A stretch of 64,000 nt of DNA from Hybos culiciformis (GCA_964007475.1 OZ023274.1:97659322-97723321); one strand, 5' to 3'. Counted from the stretch's first letter, positions 12,680 to 28,342 are shown. Notes: a model not told the origin generated them from the sequence alone. Made by a program: numbers and translations.

Positions 12680-15600
12680 CTGGAAATAATAAAAAAAGGA
12701 AAAAATAAGTACGATATAAGAACTAAGGTATTTTAAAAATAAATACCGTCTATAAATTTACTTTCTTTTGTCAAATACTAACTCAAAAGACCCTATTCGA
12801 ATAATATTGTTACTAATGTTTCGTGAAATAATATTTCAGACGCACCTCTAGTTTTACAAGAAACTAGCAAAAAAACAGGCTTTTTGTTACTATTTTTTTT
12901 TTTGTTAATTCAAAATTGCATAAATTATAAATTACATTCATAAAAATGTATAACGGAGATAATCAATTCTGTAATGTTGAAATTGTAAATATATATCTTA
13001 TTTAAAGAGTTCTTGAATTTATTAAAAAAAAAATAAGGTATGCGATTCATAATTATTTACTACGAATTCTTTGCACTCATGTAATTTTTAAAATAAACTC
13101 ATGCAATGTTATAATATGCATAGTAGAAATTTAATAATAAAATTATACAATATTATTATACATACATATATTTTCAATTCTATAGTTTTTTAATTATATC
13201 CGTCATTCACATGATTAACGGAGCACAAGTTATTAAATAAATTAAGAATTTAAGGATTTAGTTTTAATTTTTATTTATTTATTTTTTTTTTTATAATAGT
13301 AATTAAAAAAAAAAAAAACATTTTCATATATATTCAGAACAGCATTTTGTTCAAGGCAATATAAAAATGTTCCATTAAATTAAAGAAAAAAAATTATGCA
13401 CTAAAAAACTTGCAAAATCGGTTTCATATTAATTCGCATAAAAGTCCAGTTAATTTAGATGATTCAGGTGATAAATAAATTGGGGTGATTAAGTAGGTAA
13501 AAACAAAGCTCTCTTATACTCTTATACTTTCATATAAGTATATAATTTGATTTTGTTGATAATAGTTGATAGTCCTTGAAGTTGTTTTAAACTGCAAAAA
13601 TAAAATTGAATAATTTCAGGCAAAAGAAGTGTTTTCTTTTATTTAACTTTTCTTCTCATCCAAAGCCAATGATTAGGATTATCCAGAGCCATAAAGGGCG
13701 ATTAAGAATATTAATTGACAAATTTTGAAAAATTATGTAGCTCTTATTTGTAACGAAAAGGTTCTCTAATTTATAATGTAAAATAGGACATTTATTGTAC
13801 AAATATAATATTGTTTACAAAAATTGTAATGATAATGTAACAAAAAATATTTTCGTAACATTATAAAAACAGGATCATTTTTATTTATTTTTTTTTTTAA
13901 TTTTGCTCCTGAATGAAAACGAAAAAATAATAATAATAATAAGAAATCGCAAAAATTCTATACATTTCTCAAGTGCATATAATTAATTTCTGTAGAGGCA
14001 TGGCATAATAAGTTTAGTATTCATATTTTATAACTATATGCACTGTATAAGGGAAATCATTACTTTATTTTTGTTTTTTTTTTTTTTTTATTTCGTATAG
14101 CCAGAGTTTTCTTATTCATATTTATATAATTACTCCATTTAGAACATTGAAGTCGAAATATAATTTTTTTATTTTATTTTTATTTTTTTTGCTACCTATT
14201 TATACAAAAAAATTTTTTTTTGCCCCATAAATGATAAATATTGTACTCAAGTTATTCGTTGAAATTATTCATAAGTAATCTGCATTCTGATTTTTTTTTT
14301 TTTATTATTTATTTTTCTATATAGCTGAATTATTTTTTAAATGATGGATGATGGCGTGGTGAAAAAAAAAAAAATTATAACAACCATCACCCACATATTT
14401 TTTTTTGTTTCCTCCTTAATAATTTATATAATATGTACATAGTAAATAGTTTGTAAAATATATCTCTCAATGTTATAGTTTAAAGTAGGATATACGATCC
14501 CGTAAATTAATTTAAAACGCTGTAAGACTAGTAAAAAAAAATAAATAAAACACTTTTTTAATGGACAATATGTACTATTAAAACTTGTTTCATATAATTG
14601 ACAATAATAGTATAATATTAATTATATTTTTTCTATTTAATAAAAAATTGTTTTCCTTATTTTGTATTTAGTTACATTCAGCATACTTGAAGCTGTTATA
14701 ACTATAACTTATCTAATTGTTATTCCTTAGATTAGAGGAAAATATTGCAGTACTAAGAAACAATACTATACTGTATAGACTTACAAATTTACATAATGTA
14801 ATAATGTTAAAGTTGTACTTAGAATATCTCTTCATGAAACAATTATATAAGCTTTTTATAATATAAAAAAAAAATTAGTGTTACTTCAAAATTAATTCTT
14901 CTAATACATCTGCTTAAAATTGTAATCTTAGAAACTCAAGTGTAGGTGGGTCCGATAGAACATTTTTTTTATTTACCCAGAAATCAAAATTATTTTGTAC
15001 TTTTTAGTTTTTTTTTTTTTATTATTGGTTTTAACATAATGTTTATTAATCCTAAAAATTAACCTTTCCCATAATTATTTTTCTCATTCTTTTCAATGGG
15101 GGTAGATGAGGCTTTGAAAATATGTACCTATGGTATGTGTTAGCATAATAATAATAATGTAGCATAGATTTTTGCTAACCGTAACATAGAAAATAGATTT
15201 TTGTTATGTTGTTACTTAGATTATTATTTTTTTTTTATTTTTTTTCAGAACGATTATAAAATTGCACCTCTTATTTTCATGTAATCACCCGAGTGCATTT
15301 TATTTTTTTTTTACTTTCTTCAATGGGGGAAATATATGAACTCAGATTTATAGATTTTTTCTATTCAAAAATTGCAATATTCTGTAAAATATTTACATAA
15401 AATAAATATGTGTTTTAATTAAAAAATATGTATATGAACAGAATATAGAGAACAACATGTACATTATATAAATATATATGTATATAAGTATTCATCAAGA
15501 GAATTATTATTTTTATATGGTAAAATTACTCAACAATATATAAGAAGCCTATAGAAATTTTAAATATAGATTTTTTTTCAATATTAGTATAATATTTTTG

Positions 15601-16804
15601 TTTTTTTGATATGTATATAGTATAGTATAGTGCATTTACATATATTTTTTCATATATGCATAATATGCACATCCTTAATTCTAGGATACTTAACAATATT
15701 TTATTCAGGTTAATAAAAATTTATTCTACCAACTAGAAATATTTTAGAATATGTATATTTTTTAAGATTAGCAGGGATATATTATTAAACTCAATGGTGA
15801 TTTTATCTTAAGAAAATTCATTTACAATGTTACAATCAATTTAAGGATTCTATAAATTTATTCACAATAGCTTGGGTTAACATATTTAAAATCAAGGAAT
15901 AAAATTAAATTTGAAGAAAATTCTTTTTTATTTTTCGAGTCTTGAACAAAGAAAAAAAAATTAAAGGAAAAAGTAGAAATCTTAAAAATTTAGAGTGTTG
16001 ATCTTTTGTGAGCCAGAAATGCATAAAATTATAGTGAATGCAAAATTTCGCAAATTTGAAAGTAACCATCGTTTTATTCAAAGTTCTTTGAGCCATAAAC
16101 ATACTTAAATTTCTTCAGTATCCATCTATTTTTAATTTATTTTAATTTATTTTAATGCAAAAAATTACATCAATGTTTTAATAACTTCCACAGGAAATAA
16201 CCGATTACACTTTCTTACTTACGACCGACTTAAACTAAATAAATGAATAAATAACGCTCTTAATTCGTTATTAAATATTATTTATTCAATGTTTATCTGT
16301 ATACTTAAAAATTTAACATAATGGTAATTAATTTTTTATTACCTAGAATACTATAAAAAAAATGTAGAAATTAAAAATTAAAGAGTTCTAACTTTTATTC
16401 AAATTAAGATTTTTAAAATGTATAGAATAATTAATAAGATATTTGTATTAATATATACAATAAATAAGTGTTGATAAACATTAAAATCCTTATGCATTCC
16501 AAACTTTATGTCAAAAATAAAAATCTAAATTCATATAGAGTAGATACAAAATAATGTTTTAAATACATTGAACATACAATAATGTATTTCTTATATTTTA
16601 TTTTGCGAATGAATTTAATTTCTAATTGCATTATTTTGGGAAAAAAATTGAGCAGACGAATTTGTCCTAAACGCAACAACATATATTACTGAAGTAGATT
16701 TCAGTACTTCATAAATGAAGTATCGTGCCTGTTTTTCAACATTTCTGTTTTATTTTTATTTAAAATTTCTACCTACCAAAAAATCCATTAAAACTATTAA
16801 AAAA

Positions 16805-16972
16805 AACCCCTTGGCTGGTTGAGAGCTTCTGACTCCGGAGTTAATACTCTGAGAACATCCACTTTAAGCTTGAATGAAAATGAACGAAATAATGTATATT
16901 TTGATATGATATCGGTCAAATAGTTTGATAGTTATATGGATTTAGTTGGGGAAAAATGGACGAACATTTAAT
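16805..16972. repeat. Possible retroelement 3'-end fragment
   Basis: A less AT-rich patch with wording such as ATATCGGTCAAATAGTTTGA, reminiscent of the conserved 3' tails of insect non-LTR elements (the 'aaatcggttcagtagtt' type). It has no open frame and no paired ends. This is resemblance by memory only. Confidence 0.2.
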
Positions 16973-19290
16973 ACAAACTAATAAGTACTTAATCGTACTT
17001 AGTCTTCTTTTTTATTTTTTATTGAAAACGGAGTAAAAATTAAACTAAAAACTTCAAGTGTACATTATGTATTTATGTTATACTTACTTAGTTAAATTTA
17101 CATATTAATTTATAAAAATTCGGGGCAAAAGAATAGTGTATAAACATTTCTATAATGGTAAAATTATGTTATATTTATTTCAAGATTGAATTAATTAATT
17201 TTGTAAATTGAATTATATAATCTAATCACATAGGTACTAAGTATATATATTTAAATTATATTTTGGGAGTAAAAAATCGTTTATGAAAAAAAAAAAAAAA
17301 ATAAGTAGTTTGAAAAACAAAAGAAAAAAAAATATTTATTTCTGGTTTATTGACCAAAACAACAAAAATTAATGATCAACAACCTACTCATTCAAAACAA
17401 GAAAAATAAAAATAATACAATTTGTTTTCTTTTCGTTCTTCAACGAGTTTCCTTATAAAAAAAAAAAAAAAATTCAAATAAATGTTGAATGCACGTTTTC
17501 GTGACACATGTAATTCAGATTAATAAATAAGATAATTTTTTATTTTTTTTAAATACTTAATATTAATATTAAAATATAGGTTTTTTTTTGTGCGATTTTT
17601 GCAAGCACAAAAAAAAATTAAAGATACAAAAAATTTATAAAATCAAAATTCATTAAAATTGAAAAACATTTATTTTTTCTTAAGGTACGACCTGACCTAT
17701 AATTTTTATCGTGAGATTTAAAACAAAAAAATCGTAATATCGAGCACAGTATGTTCCTTTGTAATTTTAAGGCTGTGTGCACATTTTTATTAAGATCGAC
17801 CGCTTATTTTCACCACAAACAAACACAAAGTTTGTATATTAGTTATTTTCATATAAAAATGCTCGATATTGATATTAGCTTCTTTAATAAACCCTTAAAG
17901 AGTGTTTGTTTTATGTATAAATGGGACAATTATAATAAAGCACGTGAAATTATTTTATAGTCATATTAATAAGGTGAGATCTCCAAAAAATAAAGTTGAA
18001 TTTTATATACAAAGTTTAAACTACACAAGAACTACAAGTTAATATTAATTTATTCAATGGAAAGTATTGGCGCCAATATTTTTATAAGTTACCAAAAAAA
18101 AAAACTATAATTATATATTATATTAAGATAATATACATCATATTCATATATATTTATGCAAATTTATGTTATTTTGCCTATTTTGTCTATTTCAAAAGAC
18201 ATTGATGAAAAAGTTAAAAAAAAAAATTTAGCCGATATGAAATTCAAAGTTTATTCAACCGGTTTAGCGGTGTGATAAAAGCAATATTAATTATTAATTG
18301 ATTAACATTTTTAACACCAAAGTAAAAAAATATTAAGTTTAGTATGACGAGGGTTCAAACTACAAAAAATAATACATACTGTATCTCAAAATGTTAAAAA
18401 AAAAAAAGTGTGAAATATAAAAATTTATTCAGTTCGTTGCAAAATACAAAAAAATTAATTATCTTACTTGTACTTTTAATAAACTAAAGGCATAAGCTTA
18501 ACATTAAATTTTATGTACACACACCTATATTTCTTCAATTTTTTCGGTTTTAGGAATGAACGCCGAAAAAAATGTTAACCTTACATAAGTAAATGTAATG
18601 ATAAAAATGTAGGTACTTCAAAATATTTTTTTCAACAAAGGTATACCAAGGAAAAAATTCAGGATAATTAAAATTTTATAAATTAGATCAAAGCTACGAA
18701 TCAATTGCACTATCAGAATTTTTTGAACTACAAAGTTGAGAAAAAATGATTCCTGATCAGACCTTAAAGATTCAATAAAATTCAATAAAAATTTTTCGTA
18801 ATTTTATTTATTTTTTTTTCTTATTTATTATTTCTTTCTTAATCACAAGAAACTGTACAAACGAAAAACAACTTCAAAGGATTTTCTTTTATTATAAGAA
18901 AAAAATATATATTTTTTATAATAAAAAATGTGGACATTAATAAACATATAAAGATTTATTATGTGAAAATAGAGGAAAAAAATGGGATTTTCGAATAAAT
19001 TTTTATAAAGAAAATAAATTGGAATGGAAAATTTATAAAAAGATTGAAAGAAAAGTGTATTTTGATTGAGTAAAAAAAAAAAAAATTAGAATTTTCCTCA
19101 GTAAATTTAAAAAATTTCTCTTTGAAGTAAATTTGAGATTTTATTTTTCTGTAAATACAAAGTACTTACTTATTATCGTAAAGTACAATAATAAAGATTT
19201 TCCAGCAGTAGTGAGTGATGAAGTTTTTTATTATGGTCAGAGCATCAACTTCAAACATTTAAACTAAATGAACTTGCAAACATTATACAT

Positions 19291-19330
19291 AGTACATACA
19301 TGCATTACATAGTACATACATGCATTACAT
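19291..19330. repeat. Two perfect 20-bp tandem copies
   Basis: AGTACATACATGCATTACAT occurs twice back to back. It is a simple slippage-type repeat with no sign of function. Confidence 0.85.
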
Positions 19331-22300
19331 TACAGTACATTGCATAAGGTACGTAATGTTTAAACTGAAGACTTAATTTTGTTAAATAAAATTTATAGAA
19401 AATCATACATTGTCCTAGCTTGTATTTTAAGCTCATTTTTTGTTTACTAAAAAATTTTTCTCATTTATGAAAATATAATGAATATCAAAAAATTTTAAAT
19501 TACATATGAAACTAAAAAGATATACCTAATAAATTGTGTGCAGAATCATTAATTTTCTCTTGTGATTGTATTATTATAACGTCGACTTTGATTAATACTT
19601 ATATCTTTACTAATATACTTACCTAGACTTTTACTATACCTATATTCCAAAATTGGCGCCCCCACATCTGATATAAACAAATATTTTGTTTGAAGAATTA
19701 TTATACCGTGGGTATATTAGAACTATAAGTTTTTCGAAAGTTAACTGGAATTATGATATTGTCGTAAGAAACTTTTTATTTCAAAGAAGAAAAAAAAATA
19801 ATAAAATATGTATTATGTGTGTATAAAAAATGTATATATAAGCATAGATTTTTGTTCTCTTAGCGCCACAAAAAATTCTTGTTATTGTGGAACAATCATT
19901 GTCAAAGGAAAGCAATAAAGTTATTGAAGTGAAGCAAAAAAAAAAAAAAGTTATTATTTTCACTTCTGTCTTCGCATGAAAATGAAAATATTTAAATCTA
20001 AATTTTCTTTTTTTTTTAACTTAAATTCAAGATTTTTGTCTCGTTTTTCTAACTGATTTTGCTAAATACAGAGTGTGTGTACATTTTATTTCACTTGAGT
20101 GAACATCACAAAGAAGAATTTTTACTTATTACTACATTCAAAATTTTCATTGTTTGAATTTTTTGGAAATGCCAAAATAAATTTAAAAACTAAAGCTGGA
20201 TCATATATTACTTTGACATTGTATATATACAAACTTTCACTAAAAAAAAATAATATTGAAATATTTTTCTTTTGGAAAATAAATATATAATTATTCCAAG
20301 TTTGTATTTCCTAAAAATGGAAATTTTTCAAGAATGAAACTAAATTAATTCCCAATAGTTTGTTTTTTTTTTTTTTTTCTGAATAATAACCAATTTAAAT
20401 CCAAGAAAAGACATCTTTGTAAGAAAAGAAAGTTTTTTTTTTCCCATTAAAATTGAATTTTGATTTTATGGCTTTTATGCAATTTGCATAATATTTATTT
20501 ATTTTCTTTTATGATAAATGAAAAATAAAAAAATTTTGTCCGATAACGCAGACATCAAGAAGATGTTTCATCAATAATCAAAACAGAACTCTTATTGTTA
20601 TGATTGTTTTTAGATCTCATGTTGAAATGTATTCGATATGCAAATGCAATTGATGCTGAGTGCTGACTTTATGAAAAATTACTTATCGAATGTCGTATTT
20701 TTATATTTATGACTTGGTTAGTTACGAAATTAAGTTTATTTTCCACTAATAATTTTATGGTCTTAGAAAATTTCATTTTCATTGATTGACGAACCATTCT
20801 AAGATATTTTTTCAGATATTTTTCTAAAAATTCAAATTTATCAGTTATTTATTTTTTGTCGTTTCAAAAATAAGATTATATTTTAATTTTTTATAATGAA
20901 TTTTTTTTTTTAATTTTGGATATGAAACTAGTACAGATTGCTGGTTCGATCTCTGAAAATTTAAATAATCTTGATTTAATAAGATTGGGTTAGTTGATAT
21001 TAAGTTTTTGTAATAAAGTTAATTCTTCTAAAAGCATAGTGTAAAAATTTATTTTTTAACTTAGATTTTGGTTTACTTTAAAAAAAATAATTTAATATTA
21101 CTATCAAAAACAAACAAAACTATATATTTTTTTAAATTTTTTGTTAAGTTCTTTTCAATAGAAAATAATGATTTTTTCAGGTATGGGAATACAATTTAAT
21201 TTTCATTCAACATTAATAAACGAACAAATTTTTTTTTGATTAAATATTTAATTTATAAAACAATTTCCACTGAACCATAAAAATTATAGTTTTGTTAAGC
21301 CGAAAAAATATGCAATGCACACACTTAAAATTTTACGAGGGCGGAATAAAAAAATCTTTATGAAAAGCTATTAAACTATATTTCTATTTTTTTGTAACTA
21401 TTTAGATATTATAAAATACATTATAATTATTTAAGGTAGGTAACTTAAACGTTTAGAAGCATTTTCACAGAGATACTATCATGAAAAAGTTGATGCTGAA
21501 AAAACAAAAATATTATGCGAAAACAAATACTTAATTAGTTTAATTTCGTCAACTCGTTAATTAACAAAATCTTTATTTCATATTTTATAGATTCTCGATA
21601 GAAAATGATTAGAGATAACAGGCTTAATGTCCCATTTCTTGTAAAGGTAATAGTAAAAATAATTAAAACAATTCATTCATATACTTTTCTGTATTGTTTT
21701 CCGAAGTTTTGGTAGATTTGGCTTAACATATTATACCGCACATATGCACATATCTTTGTACATGTATGTACATTAGATTTATGCCCAAAATCTGCCAAAA
21801 AGCTATACAAATTATATAATTAAAAAAAAGTAATGTAAACGTAAACAACATATTAATTCTTTTAACCAACGGTATTCTTGAATATTAAAAACATAAATTT
21901 AATATCAAATGTTTTTTGGAAGGAAGAATTTATTTTAATATGCAACTCAGCTGTAAATTTTTCGAAAATTATACATGAAAAATTTACAATTATATAGAAT
22001 TGTGCACAATTAGGTATATTTTGTGCTCGATATAGATTTCAATTGAACATAATGTGTATAGTATAAAAATTTATAGGTTCAGAATAAGAAATAAAAAAAT
22101 TTACAAAAAGAAATAAATTCAGTGTAAAGATTACAAAATGATTAACATGAAAACCTTGAGATACTTATATATAACTAATTTAGAATGTCACACGTTTATG
22201 ACTGAATATTATAAGTATTTCATTTCGATGACCAATCACTAAATCCATTTCCAAAATTTAATGAATTTTCGTCCATATAAAACGTAAGTAAGTAAATAAT

Positions 22301-25300
22301 AAATTGCAAGTCAAATGAAGGATGTCTCTAACACAATCTACCCGATTCAAATATTAGTGATGAACTTTACATATAATGTAAATTCTGATCATGATATGTA
22401 TGTATATATCTAATCATCTAAATACATATCCTATAATCCAAGGAAATTATGAAAATAAAATAAAAAAAATTAATAACATAAAAAAAACATAAAATAATCA
22501 TTTCTTCTTCGTTAACCATTATTATTTTTGAAGAGTTTTTTTTATACATGGATATTGCATGTATAAGTATGTTATATACCATAAGTTAATCTGTTGTCTG
22601 AAGTTAATCAGTGATCAAAATAATGTTGATGAAAAAACGGGTGTTGAATTGAAAATTAACAAATTAGTTATGTATAAAAAAATGTCTCTTAACCAAAAGG
22701 TTATAAGAAATAATGAAACTTGAATCTAAAAACAAATAGAAAATTGGCTGATAAATAGATCCATCTAATACATCTAGATCTAACTATACTGAAATATAAA
22801 TTTCTATTTTTTTTAACTGAAATTGAAATAAATACAATTTTTCTTATTCGCGAGCCATAATTGTAAAAACAAAGATATCAAAAACTTAAATTGCAGAAGA
22901 AACCGAAAAGAATAAATTAATATCCAGAGTTATAAAAAAAAACGATTTTCACCATTTAAATTAAATTTTAGAAAATTTCAAATCAATGATAGAATTTTGC
23001 AGAACTTCACTTTTAAAAAAAAATACTAATAATAAGAGAATTGTGAACATAAAAGAAATTATAATACCAAAACCTATAATTTTCATATAAATACTGTTGA
23101 AATGAAGCAAATATATTTTTTCGCTACACTATGTATAATGCTGGTTGTTTCAAAGTTTTAATATTGTTAATAAAAAAAAAAGGAGAAAAAAAAAACATTT
23201 TATAACTTTAAATCAACTTAACACATCCACCCAGCAGGTTATTTTTTCTGCTTTACGATTTCTGCAATTTCAACTTTTTATCCCAGAAATAATAAATTAA
23301 AATAAAAAAAACTATGAATATAAAATTTATTTATCGATGAAGTTAATTGAAATATGATTTTAACGTTTCTCTATATTTAAAAGAATAAAAAAAATATTTT
23401 TCAGCATTTGATAAATCGAAAAAAAAAATTTAGATTTTACAGAATTCGGAACCACGGCAATTCGAGAGGGACCTGTAGAATAAAAAAGACGCGATGGCGA
23501 TGCTTCTGATATTGCATTTATAATTGAAAGTTTTTATTAAGCCTTTTTGAATTCGTTTTTTTGAAACTTCATTCGAATTTTTTTCTGTTCGGAGTAAGTT
23601 AAGTTCAAACCGAGGTTCAAACGATAAACAAACCTTTTTTATGATCATATATTTTTTTTTATAACAAATTTTCGAAAACATAAATGCAATATGTAGAAGT
23701 TTCTTCGTCATTATGTAGTAAAAGTAATGATTCTTGTTCTCTTTATTATTATTGACAAATTATACATAATTTTTCTTATTTAAATTTAACATATATGTAT
23801 ATACTTATGAAAATTAATAAGGTCAAATCAAACTTAAAACAGCATCGTAAATATCCATGAAATAAGGTGTGAATGAATATAAAAGATTCAAGTAAAAAAA
23901 ACAAGATAAAGCAAAATAAAAAGAATGGAAAATTATAAATTGATTATAAGTTTTTCTAAAAATAACTTTTTAAGAAAATAAGATAATTATGATTATTCTC
24001 CTTCTGATTGTCTTAATGTAGACTTGAATATTGTATGGATGTATTCATTGTACATATGGTAATGATATTGATACATGTTATGCAGTAAGGTAAAGCATAA
24101 TAAATTAACGCAACAATTACGTAATGTTAAAAGTGCATTTTTGCTCGTCAAAAGATACGATGTCTGTACAAAATTAATATCCAGAAGGCATACGGATAAA
24201 AGTATTTTTTATCAGCAAATATAGAACTAAAGCTTTATGCAAAAAAAAATTGTTCAATGGTATAATAATAATAAAAACTTTTTTACCATTTAAAAATAAA
24301 ATTTAAAATGAAGCAAAATTTTCGAAATCAGTTATTAATCGATGCAATAATTAATAATGTTTTCCTTTAAAAGCTACAACGACTTTTTTATAATAAAATT
24401 TATAAATATTTTATAATTATAATAAATTAAATTCTTAATTTTTTATATTTAACCATCAACTTTAAACTTTTTGCATATTATATATTTTTCAACAACGGAA
24501 AACGAAAGCAATCGATGTACACGTAAAAGTTGTGTGGGTTGACAAGTTTTGGTTATTAATTTAATTAAGTGTGACAAGAGAAGTAAAAATAAATTTAATA
24601 ATTTATTCACCGGTTAATCATGATCATTTTAATACTTACTTTACAGAATATTTACTGCAATGATTATAATTATATTGGAAATAAAATAAAAATTTAATTA
24701 ATGAAGAATATTAAAAACGTTGTAAAATAGCACTTATTATGTCAACATAAATATCATGTTTTTTTTTTGTAGGACATATAATAATGTTAATGAACATTTT
24801 GATTTTTAATTTTATTGACATTAATATGCATAATATAATCGACGCAAAGAATCGACAAAATAAGTTATTAAATGAAATTTAAAACTGAGAGAAACTCTTT
24901 CAACTGTTATTTAGATCTATAATAAAATAAAACTCGGAAGTAGTTTGGTAATATCTACGGCCGATTTTTTTTTTAAATTATTATTTTTAGATTATTATTG
25001 CTCCTACTAATGTGGTGTTTTTTGAACAAAATAAAATTTGCTCAGAGCCGATAAAAACTGGCTTACATCAATCATTATACATAGAACTGCTTTTGCTTGA
25101 AAGAAATCTCTGAAAATACTTTTAAGTCAAAATAGAAAATAATTGTAAAATTCGATTAAAAAATATGTAAATAGGAAAAGTCACTCCGGAACATATTTTT
25201 GGAATTATTACAGTTTTTTTTTTTTAATAAAATGTCACAACTTTTTCATTTTGAATTTTTAAACCATTTGGCACAACTATCAAAAAACTTCAATTTCTTT

Positions 25301-26087
25301 TTAATTTTTTTTTTTGTGTTTTGCTTTTAAATTATAATACCTATAAATATGTAAGTAATTTATGAATGCTATTGTTGAAAATATCAATATTTTGGTTATA
25401 ATATTCATATAAGAAATAAATATATATTGTGAATAAATTTCGAAACCAGATTTCACACCTTCTCTTCCAATATATTTTTAACATATAATCAAAAATATAA
25501 AAAAATAATGAAAAACTCATCGGTTATTGCCCTATACCTGATAATATTGGGATAAAATAAAAATACATTTATATAAGTATACTTACCATAAGTAAATGTA
25601 TTTTAAAAGTTAAAAAAAAAGTAATAAAAAAATAAAAATATTGTAAATTATTACGTTCAGCTGCACTATCTTTAATTTTACAAATTTCTTTCACAATAAT
25701 AATAAATGCACTTTTTTTTTTTTTTTTAATTTTTGCACAATAAATTGTATTGAAAGAATATGGGTACCTACTTTTTTCTGACTGTTTTTTCATTTCAATA
25801 TTTATTTTAACTATGATATACTTTAGGAAAAAAAATATTTATACGAGAAAATATTTCTAGAAATAATGTACAGTACTTGTGCACATTTATATATATAGAT
25901 GTACATAAGGCTAACAAAATCAAGGACATTATGTCAAATGAATACAAACATTATGTTTATAGTTTAGGTTTGAGTCTAAAATTTAATTGTCAAACATTGA
26001 TAATGCTTACTTAAGAATAATATTTAAAAATGATATTAAAATCTGAAACGAGAAATTTACTAAGTTAAAAATTTTATTTATGGCAAA

Positions 26088-26270
26088 TTGACAGCTGGGT
26101 TGGGCGCTGGTGAAATAAATGTCCATGTCTGCTGAGGGTTCCAATTCCAATCCTGCGTGGTCTAAAATTTGTTTCTTTCGGTGTTTCTGGTAACCATACA
26201 GGGATAAAACAGGCTATATAAACTAAATGGCTGTTTTTGGTCGTATACAATTAATGCAAACCAAATGCCA
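26088..26270. repeat. Possible degenerate tRNA-derived SINE
   Basis: A GC-richer island in the desert. GGTTCCAATTCC at 26137-26148 resembles a Pol III B box (GGTTCGANTCC), and a G-rich segment begins about 36 bases earlier where an A box would lie. The A-box match is poor and I see no tail repeat or target duplication. A decayed SINE is the best guess, weakly held. Confidence 0.25.
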
Positions 26271-28273
26271 GATTACTAACCTTAACTTCCATATTTTATA
26301 TATAATAATATATTGACAAGAGAAATTGTTAAGTAAATAAACATTGCTCGCCTCTAAAACTCTTATTCAATATTCTACAACATAGTGATTTTATTTTCAA
26401 CGCATGTCATTTATTTAAAACTCATAAATAATGAAAATTTAATGGTGTTATTCCTCAAAACTGCCAACAGATTAAATATAGCTACTTTCAAAAATAATAT
26501 GCTTAATATTGAGGTAAAAACTATAATGCTATTTTGTTGAAAAAAAAAAAAATGATGGAAAAAAAAACCAGCAGGTAAACATAAACTTTTAGCTTGAAAA
26601 AAGGAAAAAAAAAAAAAAAAAAAATTAAATTTATAAATTGATAACCCCAATGTTAAGTAAAATGAAAATCTTAAGGGCTTTTTCCAATTTTTTTTTTATG
26701 GTTTTTTGTTATAGTTTTCATTCCACGTAAAACTAGGATTTATCATTTATTTTTCGGATCAATTGATTTTGAACTGGATAATTATTTCTTTGGTTCTATG
26801 CACACATCAATAACTTTGTTAACTAATATTTGTGAGTTTCGAATTTTTTTTTTTTCGAAATGCTACTTCAACCCTGTGACCTCAAAAAAATATATTTTTT
26901 GGAATAAATATTAAACTGTTTTTATACGGGGGAAAGGTATATTGTGCCCTTTATTTCAGATGGAAACCAAAAAATAATTTCGAAACATTAAATCATGATA
27001 AAAATAAAAAATTTGATGCATTACTTAGTCAACATTATTGATACATTTTAATTTAATAAATACTTATTAGAATAAAATCATAACATATATTAATGTAGAA
27101 GTGTCGATTTTAGTATTCGGATTCGACTGAACGTTGTTGATATGAAAAATGTTGAATTTTTATTGCCATTATGTATGTTAAAAATTATAAAATGCATTTC
27201 GCTTGTTTTTTTTTTTTTGTATTCATTTCATAAAATATTAAACTATAGTATAGTACTGAATGTAATCGTAATATGCTAATGCTTATTTTTACCTAGTTTA
27301 TTTTGAGATTGAATAATAATAGTAATAAAAAATGGAAAAAAAGCGCACTTAAAGTAGCCTGAATTTTCTGTACTAAAATGAATAAATCCAAATTTTTTTT
27401 TTATAAATTTTTTTTTTATTCTCAGATTACTAATTCGAATTCGTACTTAGTTTAAAAAGTCATATAATATTTATAGAAAGAGCAGCAATTCTAAGTACAC
27501 AAAGCACCATGTTAAAACTTTAAGTTTCTAAAATGTATTATTGCATTTGAATTCTTGGTATAAAATTAAGGGAATACTTGATAAAAAATAAAATTGATTA
27601 GATAATAACTTTTTTTTTTAAAGTAAGCTTTTAAAGGAAAGCAGGAAAGTACTCTTACTAACTTTGTACCTTAATTCAATAAGTTAAATTTTTATTTATG
27701 AATCGTATACATATATTCTTTTAAGGATTCAGAAGGAGAATAGCTGGAGGAAACAACTTTTTTTTTTGTTCATATTAAAAAACAAGAAGTAAGTATCATC
27801 ACAATATTAAAATAATAATGACATGACTACTAACTATGCTTCATTTCTTAAATAGTTAAGTAATTTTTTTTTTACATTTTATTATTAGGTACAGTGAAAA
27901 CTTTTATAGGGAAAATATCGTTACTTAAGTACCTATATAGTAATAGAAACATAGGGTACTTACTACGAATTTTTTTAAAATCTGTTAAATCTAATATTTT
28001 TTATCAAAAAAAAAAAAATACAACCCTAAATATTTTAATACTTAAGGGAATTTTTAATTAATATGCATTTTTAATATACAACATTTAAAAACTTTAATAA
28101 AAATATTAAATATACTACCTATATGTATACAATGAATGTATAAGTATATAAAATATAAGTCTCAAACAGTTGTTTCTCATTATATTCTACATAAAAATTT
28201 TGTTATAATTATATTTGCATATATCTTTCAATGTAACCTGGATAACGAACAAACATGAAATTAATTTCAGATA

Positions 28274-28342
28274 AGAATCTTTAAGTTCTTGTAATTTTTT
28301 ATTTATGTATAGAATCTTTAAGTTCTTGTAATTTTTTATTTA
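28274..28342. repeat. 37-bp tandem duplication
   Basis: The block starting AGAATCTTTAAGTTCTTGTA is repeated after 37 bases, perfect over about 32 bases. It looks like a recent local duplication. Confidence 0.85.

Larger units (their letters stand above)
12680..26087. other. AT-rich non-coding stretch, probably arrow intron 1 (part)
   Basis: No exon, tRNA or other RNA gene is recognisable on either strand. Long A/T homopolymers are frequent, and open frames are short and low in complexity. Because arrow's exon beginning at 12679 is preceded by an acceptor, at least part of this is arrow's first intron. Small anomalies (16805-16972, 19291-19330, 23440-23625) are listed separately. Confidence 0.6.

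Noticed and set aside
19781..19963. Minus-strand 60-codon frame with a secretory-like start (MKIITFFFFCF...)
   Set aside because: Hydrophobicity comes from a poly-T tract, there is no suitable phase-1 donor to join arrow, and no homology was recognised.
26411..26650. Minus-strand frame with phenylalanine runs
   Set aside because: Translation of poly-A/T tracts only.
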